This document shows, piece after piece, positions 59,418 through 64,000 of a stretch of DNA of 64,000 nt. A program made the translations under genes and the position numbers. The stretch's first letter is position 1, and the number at the start of each line of letters is the position of its first letter. This DNA is from Diplosphaera chodatii. Taxonomy: Eukaryota > Chlorophyta > Trebouxiophyceae > Prasiolales > Stichococcaceae. The stretch lies in assembly GCA_032358165.1 (NCBI GenBank), contig JAALGY010000032.1, forward strand, positions 2,418,001 through 2,482,000, written 5' to 3'. The notes under the pieces are model-generated. The model was not told the DNA's origin, ran no database searches, and saw nothing but the letters and a program-made list of their open reading frames with translations.

Positions 59418-60374
59418 ATGAACACCATGCAGTCGTTCGCGGGGCAGCAGCTGAAGGCGCCGACCAACGGCAGCCGCGTTAACATGCTCTTCAAGCGGGC
59501 GGAGAAGGCGGCAAAGAAGGCAGCCCCATCGACCCAGACCATCAAGAAGGCTCCGCAGAAGGCCAAGCAAGTGGTCAAGAAGGCGACCAAGTCGGTGCCG
59601 GTTCCCAGCCGGAAGCCGAAACCCTCTAGCGGCGGCAAGGGCGCAACCAACGAGGGCCTGTGGCTGCCCAACACCACGCGGCCAGACTGGCTGGACGGCA
59701 GCCTGCCGGGCGACCGCGGCTTCGACCCCCTGGGCCTGGCCAAGCCCACAGAGTATCTGCAGGTGGACATCGACCAGCTGGACCAGAACAAGGCAGTCAA
59801 CAAGGCAGGTGGCATCATCGGCAAGTTCAACCCGGTGGTCGACAACGTGTCCACTGACAGCCTGCAGCCGTACTCAGAGGTGTTCGGCCTGAACCGCTTC
59901 CGCGAGACAGAGCTGATCCACGGGCGGTGGGCGATGCTGGCGACGCTCGGCGTGGTGGTGGCAGAGGCGACGACGGGCGTCGCGTGGCAGGACGCCGGCA
60001 AGGTGGAGCTGGACGGCGCCTCCTACCTGGGCCTGAGCCTGCCCTTCACCGTGACGCAGCTGACGATCATCGAGGTGCTGCTGGTGGGCGGCGCGGAGAT
60101 CTACCGCAACACAGAGCAGAACATCGAGCGGCGCCAGTACCCCGGCGGCGTGTTCGACCCCCTGGGCCTGGCCTCCGGCTCCGACGAGCGCGCCTTCAAC
60201 CTGAAGACCGCCGAGCTGAAGCACGGCCGCTTGGCTATGATTGCTTTCCTTGGCTTTGGCGTGCAGGCGCTCGCACAGGGTGAGGGTGCCCTGGGTTCCC
60301 TCGCCAAGTTCTCCACATCATTTGAGGGTGTTGAGGCCGTTGTGGAGGCTGTGGAGGCCGCCACCGGAAACTAG
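59418..60374 (+). CDS. LHCB4: CP29 chlorophyll a/b-binding protein (Lhcb4)
   Basis: Minor monomeric antenna of photosystem II, linking trimeric LHCII to the core. Single 318-codon exon. Residues about 20-70 are very rich in Lys ([11 protein letters not shown] ... [17 protein letters not shown]), then the mature start [44 protein letters not shown], specific to CP29. Helix [33 protein letters not shown], middle helix [32 protein letters not shown], helix [20 protein letters not shown]. Chlorophyll-ligand Glu/His/Arg residues of helices A and B are present. The start at [13 protein letters not shown] is preceded by GCCGCC. It is the only clearly intronless gene in the window and has strongly biased GC-ending codons, as expected for a very highly expressed gene. 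In Chlamydomonas the CP29 presequence is retained rather than cleaved; the same may apply here. Confidence 0.97.
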   Translation: MNTMQSFAGQQLKAPTNGSRVNMLFKRAEKAAKKAAPSTQTIKKAPQKAKQVVKKATKSVPVPSRKPKPSSGGKGATNEGLWLPNTTRPDWLDGSLPGDRGFDPLGLAKPTEYLQVDIDQLDQNKAVNKAGGIIGKFNPVVDNVSTDSLQPYSEVFGLNRFRETELIHGRWAMLATLGVVVAEATTGVAWQDAGKVELDGASYLGLSLPFTVTQLTIIEVLLVGGAEIYRNTEQNIERRQYPGGVFDPLGLASGSDERAFNLKTAELKHGRLAMIAFLGFGVQALAQGEGALGSLAKFSTSFEGVEAVVEAVEAATGN

Positions 60375-61053
60375 CTGGTGGAGTAAACAGCATGCCAAGG
60401 CGCCTGGCATGTCAGTTGCAATGCCATCGTCTGCCGCAACATCTGCACGGCGCAATCACGGCGCACCCTGCAGCATGTACACTGGGTGGCAACTTGGCCT
60501 GGCATTGGCGGATACTGAGGCGACGTTGCTGGCGGTAGCCGGCGCAACCATTGTAACAGGGTTTCAATGCCATCTGCGTATTGTAGTTGAGAACTTCATT
60601 GCTCAGGCCGGGGAAAGCTGCAGTTGAGAGATGCTTCCCGCATCTAGAGATGCACGTCACTGTAATCGCCCTCAATGGCGACACTTGGTCGCTGACATCC
60701 TCGATCCCAAATGTTGTCTTTTGCACACGGTGACTACATCGCTCATTCCACTCCCCACAAAACGGTTGCCCAGCCAAACGCACGCAGCAAGAAATGCATG
60801 CCTGACAGTCAGGAGCTCGGCTGAATGTACAAAGAGCACAAACCAGAACAGGCAGTAACACTCCACACAACGGTCGACCGTAGTCTCATTCACAGGCATT
60901 GGCAGCATAGGCTGCTGGGTGTGCAGCCCGTCAAAACCAATGCCAGTACAGCACAGCAGGACACAGCATTTTCTGGTCGCTGGTACAGTGGTCGCCCGCA
61001 CATTGCAATGCTGTGGGAGGCGGGCAGAGCTGTGCACAAGTCCCGCCAGTACA
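60375..61053. other. Convergent intergenic region, CP29 / FUSC-like gene
   Basis: Contains the CP29 3' UTR with its TGTAA motif and the 3' UTR of the minus-strand gene. No further gene was recognised. Confidence 0.45.
60661..60665 (+). terminator. TGTAA polyadenylation motif of CP29
   Basis: TGTAA 287 nt after the CP29 stop codon, a plausible chlorophyte poly(A) signal. Confidence 0.45.
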
Positions 61054-64000
61054 TCAGACGCTCTCCTGCCGCTGGGTGCCCGGCGGCGCGTCATCCATGA
61101 GCAGCGGCGTGTAGCCGGAGTCTGACCCGGCGCGGCCGTGCTGCGTGCCGCCAGGCGTGGTGCTCGCGCTCTGCGGCTTGGCCATGGCTGTGTGCGGGAA
61201 CTTCAGCAGCAGCCGCGCCTGGGTGCGGCACACAGGGAGTGAGCACAGCTGGCAGACGACATGGTATCGAGTGTGCGTTGCCCACTGGATGCAATTACAC
61301 ACTTGTCCAGCGCTACAACGACAGCAGCAGCAGGCCTTGCACATGCTCCTGAAGCACTTGCACTGCACCAGCAATAGGCACAGGTGCGTACTATTGCGTT
61401 GTGCATGTCGCTGAGCTCGTCCACCAGCTGCGCCAGCACGAACTGGAAGCTGTACCAGCGGACCTGCACACCACTGGCACATGGCCATCAGCAATGCACA
61501 CAATTGCAGCACATATTTGCTAAGAAGAGGCGCAAGTGAAGTCTGGCAGAGCCACAGTTCCTGTAAGCTGCCTGTGGACATCGATGACATGCACCTCAGC
61601 GATGTGGCCGGCAGTGGTCTCTGGGAACATGAGCTCGGGCGTCGCTGCGGCGGCGATGGCGCGCTCCTGCAGCTGGCTGGCCCAGGAGCCGGTGCTGGGC
61701 AGCCGCCGGCCGCCTGCCTCGCCGTTGCCCAGCAGTGTCGGGCTCAGCCCGTGCAGCGCCTGGTAGCCTGCGACGACAGCACGGTCAGCTGTGAAAAGGG
61801 ACACCCGGTGCTTGCATGGCCAGCACCTCAGGCAGGGACAGCCACAGCAGCGCACTTCTGTCTATCGCTGCCGCCAACGAGGGCTCGTCATCGTCTGCAG
61901 CATTCAAGTCGCCTGCATGGCCCGACGTAAGTGTCAGCAAGCCATGCAAGGCTGCACGTGATGACATCAGCTTCTGACCCAGTGCCACAGCACCAAGAAG
62001 GCACGCACCTGACTCGGGAGTGCCCCATGGCACTCCGTTTGCTGTGCCGCCGTTCATGTCGCCGCTGTCGGTGGGTCTGTGCGAGGGGGGCGGTGTCCTG
62101 GACAGTCCCGCACGCACGGCTCGCGCCATCCGCCGTCGGTGCCAGTCTGCCGTCTTGATCAGCACCTGCGGATGGGCAGACGCACCGCAGCTGAGCGCTC
62201 GCCGCATGTGCACCTGCTGCCTTGCGCCCCTGCGTGCAGCACCGCTGGCACACCTCACCTGGTACCCCTGCACAAAGCGGTGCAGCTGCTCGCTGTCCAC
62301 TGATGATGCGTCAGGAAATGCTGCCATCATGGCCTGCATATACGAGCCGATCTGTCAGGTGTATCTTGTCGATCGGCAAGGCGAACCTGCTGCACTTTCA
62401 GATGACAAGTGGCAGCCACGCTGGACCTGGATTGCAGCGTAGGATGTCTGCCGCAGCTGATGCATCAAGTCTGGTGGGTATTGCTGCAGCAGCTGCTGCA
62501 TGGCAGGCTCGTCAAAGCCCTGTGACCATGCCGAACAACAGGTCGCCAGAATGAAGTTTGAATAGCATGTGTGAACGGATTTGTGACTCAACGAGTTGTG
62601 ATCAGCACAGCAGCGTCCGGCGGACGCCAGGTGGGTGCGCACCTCCTGAAATAGTGTGTGCATGGACCACAGCACCCTTGCAACCTTCCTGATGGCTGAT
62701 CCCACCTCCAGCATCTCCTGCAGCAGCTGGCATTCAGGAGTCAAGGACGCCCTGCGTCTGATGGCTTGTGTCCAGGGTTTGCATGCCCAGGCATTACAGC
62801 CCTCGGACAGCAACAACAGGTGCTTGGGGCAGTGGGCGCACGTCCTGCGGCAGGCGCCACCTCCCGAGAGTCAGCCACATGATGCCCGGCAGGAAGCACC
62901 AGCGGCCGCGGATGGTGGTGCAGTACACCTCGGACGCCGCGTCCTTCAGGAAGCCCTCGCACGCGCCCAGCTTGCTGTACACGTCCATCAGCACCTGCGT
63001 GTCCGGTTGTCTTGCCTGGTGCAGCTGTCGAACCCGGTGCACACGCAACTGCATGCAACACGGTTATGCACCAGCGCTGACTGATAACGACACCCTGGTG
63101 CCGCTGCCATGGCTCGGGCTACATGTCGGGAACTGCGGTCAACTCAGAGACTGGGCGGCATGCACCTTCTCGCACTCAAGCTCCCGGCGGTCCTTGTCGC
63201 TCATGCCACCGGCATACTCCTCGTTGGTGCCGATGTGCACATATGCATCTGTCTTCTTCCGCTTTCGCTTGACCGGCGCTGCGCTGCCGTTCAGCCCTGC
63301 AGCATTGTCAGGTTTCACGGCCAACCTGAACAAGCATGATGGACTGACCTTTGTGGATGGGACAGAAACAAATTCGAAAAACCCAACTATGTGAGTAGCA
63401 AGCCTCGGGCCATAAGCTGGACTGCATACATCGTCAAGGTTCCATAAGGAGAGCCTGGTCAAGCTGCAGCACTGGAACACGCCAGTGCTGCGCCATTCAG
63501 GTCCATCAATGCAGGCAGACCAGAGAGATGTGCTGCAGGTGCCGACCTGGCAGCGCCTCGGAGCGGCCCCCAGTCCAGGCGAGGGCATGGAATGCGGACA
63601 GGTCCAACAGCGCATGCGCCATGTTGTCCACCGCCTCGCAGTTGGCGGACTTGGGGAAGATCAGCACGCTCAGGGTCACGCTGCAGATGACGCCAAAGCA
63701 GATGCCCGAGATGCGCGTCGCTGCCACGATGGCCGCCTCTGCAGCGTAGGTAGTGTGTTGGCGTCGGGAAGGTTCTCCACGGGGCAGGCTAGCGCTGAGG
63801 TAAACTGAGGTGACCAGATATCCAAACAGTGACGCTGTTAGGCAAGGCATTTCCCGGCGTGACACTCACAGCGCACACCTGAGGAGTGCTCAGCAGCCAT
63901 GACAACCAACACGAAGGTCATAACGTAGAGCTTGGCAGAGTAGTCGAGCTGCAGCCAACGCCCAACCAGCACGCTGATGAAACCCACAACTGATGCCGCA
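61054..64000 (-). CDS. FUSC / ALMT-like membrane protein, 5' end outside window
   Basis: Member of the fusaric-acid-resistance/aromatic-acid-exporter/aluminium-activated malate transporter superfamily. The window's right edge cuts the gene inside the membrane part: VVGFISVLVGRWLQLDYSAKLYVMTFVLVVMAAEHSS (about 63998-63880), then AAIVAATRISGICFGVICSVTLSVLIFPKS (about 63745-63650), the typical RxxGxxxG ... IFP ending of the membrane domain, and ANCEAVDNMAHALLDLSAFH. The soluble C-terminal part follows in short exons: VLMDVYSKLGACEGFLKDAA, CQLLQEMLEVGSAIRKVARVLW, FDEPAMQQLLQQYPPDLMHQL, FPDASSVDSEQLHRFVQGYQ, FVLAQLVDELSDMHNAIV and a Ser/Thr/Pro-rich tail ending QRQESV at 61054. Substrate is unknown. 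Confidence 0.75.

Overview
This is an intron-rich nuclear segment from a green alga (Chlorophyta, probably Trebouxiophyceae). It carries an intronless chlorophyll a/b antenna gene of the CP29 type, a plant-type phosphoethanolamine methyltransferase, a plant SKP1-like 21 gene, an ALMT/FUSC-type gene, short TGCAG-ended introns of roughly 80-250 nt, moderately high GC and TGTAA motifs downstream of several stop codons. The placement below Chlorophyta is inference. No prokaryotic operon, CRISPR array, rRNA, convincing tRNA or intact transposon was seen.

Layout, left to right: condensin CAP-H (+, 5' end outside the window); PAQR/adiponectin-receptor-like membrane protein (-); NOC1/CEBPZ ribosome-biogenesis factor (+); phosphoethanolamine N-methyltransferase (-); SKP1-like 21 protein with a long tail (+); HMT1/ABCB6-type ABC half transporter (-); a protein with a candidate ASXH-like module (-); class II histone deacetylase (+); a helical protein I do not recognise (-); mitochondrial pyruvate carrier MPC1 (-); ArfGAP (-); GH2 beta-mannosidase (+); a small one-pass membrane protein candidate (-); EF-hand type II NAD(P)H dehydrogenase (-); a 2.2 kb gene-poor stretch; DNA polymerase eta (+); a chloroplast-type membrane protein (-); CP29 (+); a FUSC/ALMT-like transporter (-, 5' end outside the window). 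That is about 18 genes, mostly on alternating strands, so most intergenic spaces are either shared divergent promoters or convergent 3' ends. The genes are mainly housekeeping and do not form one pathway. Several relate to organelles (MPC1, NDH-2, CP29, the plastid-type membrane protein) and several to the nucleus (CAP-H, NOC1, HDAC, Pol eta).

The most striking observation is in the NDH-2 gene. One 80-nt intron (49094-49173) is AT-rich, unlike everything around it, and on the opposite strand reads as the start of a chloroplast clpP gene (leader plus the first codons, MPIGVPKVPFRLPG). It splits what would be one 63-nt exon and is flanked by a CCTGG direct repeat (CCAG|G on the gene strand), so it looks like an intron created by insertion of plastid DNA. 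Other points of interest are two GC-AG introns, a triplicated 41-bp repeat with CCAAT/ATTGG stems in a divergent promoter, a telomere-like run beside a 26-bp near-palindrome, and the intronless CP29 gene sharing a 326-bp divergent promoter with another apparently plastid-targeted gene.

Gene models were read by eye from splice signals and family conservation. Outer boundaries and named exons are more reliable than unlisted internal junctions.
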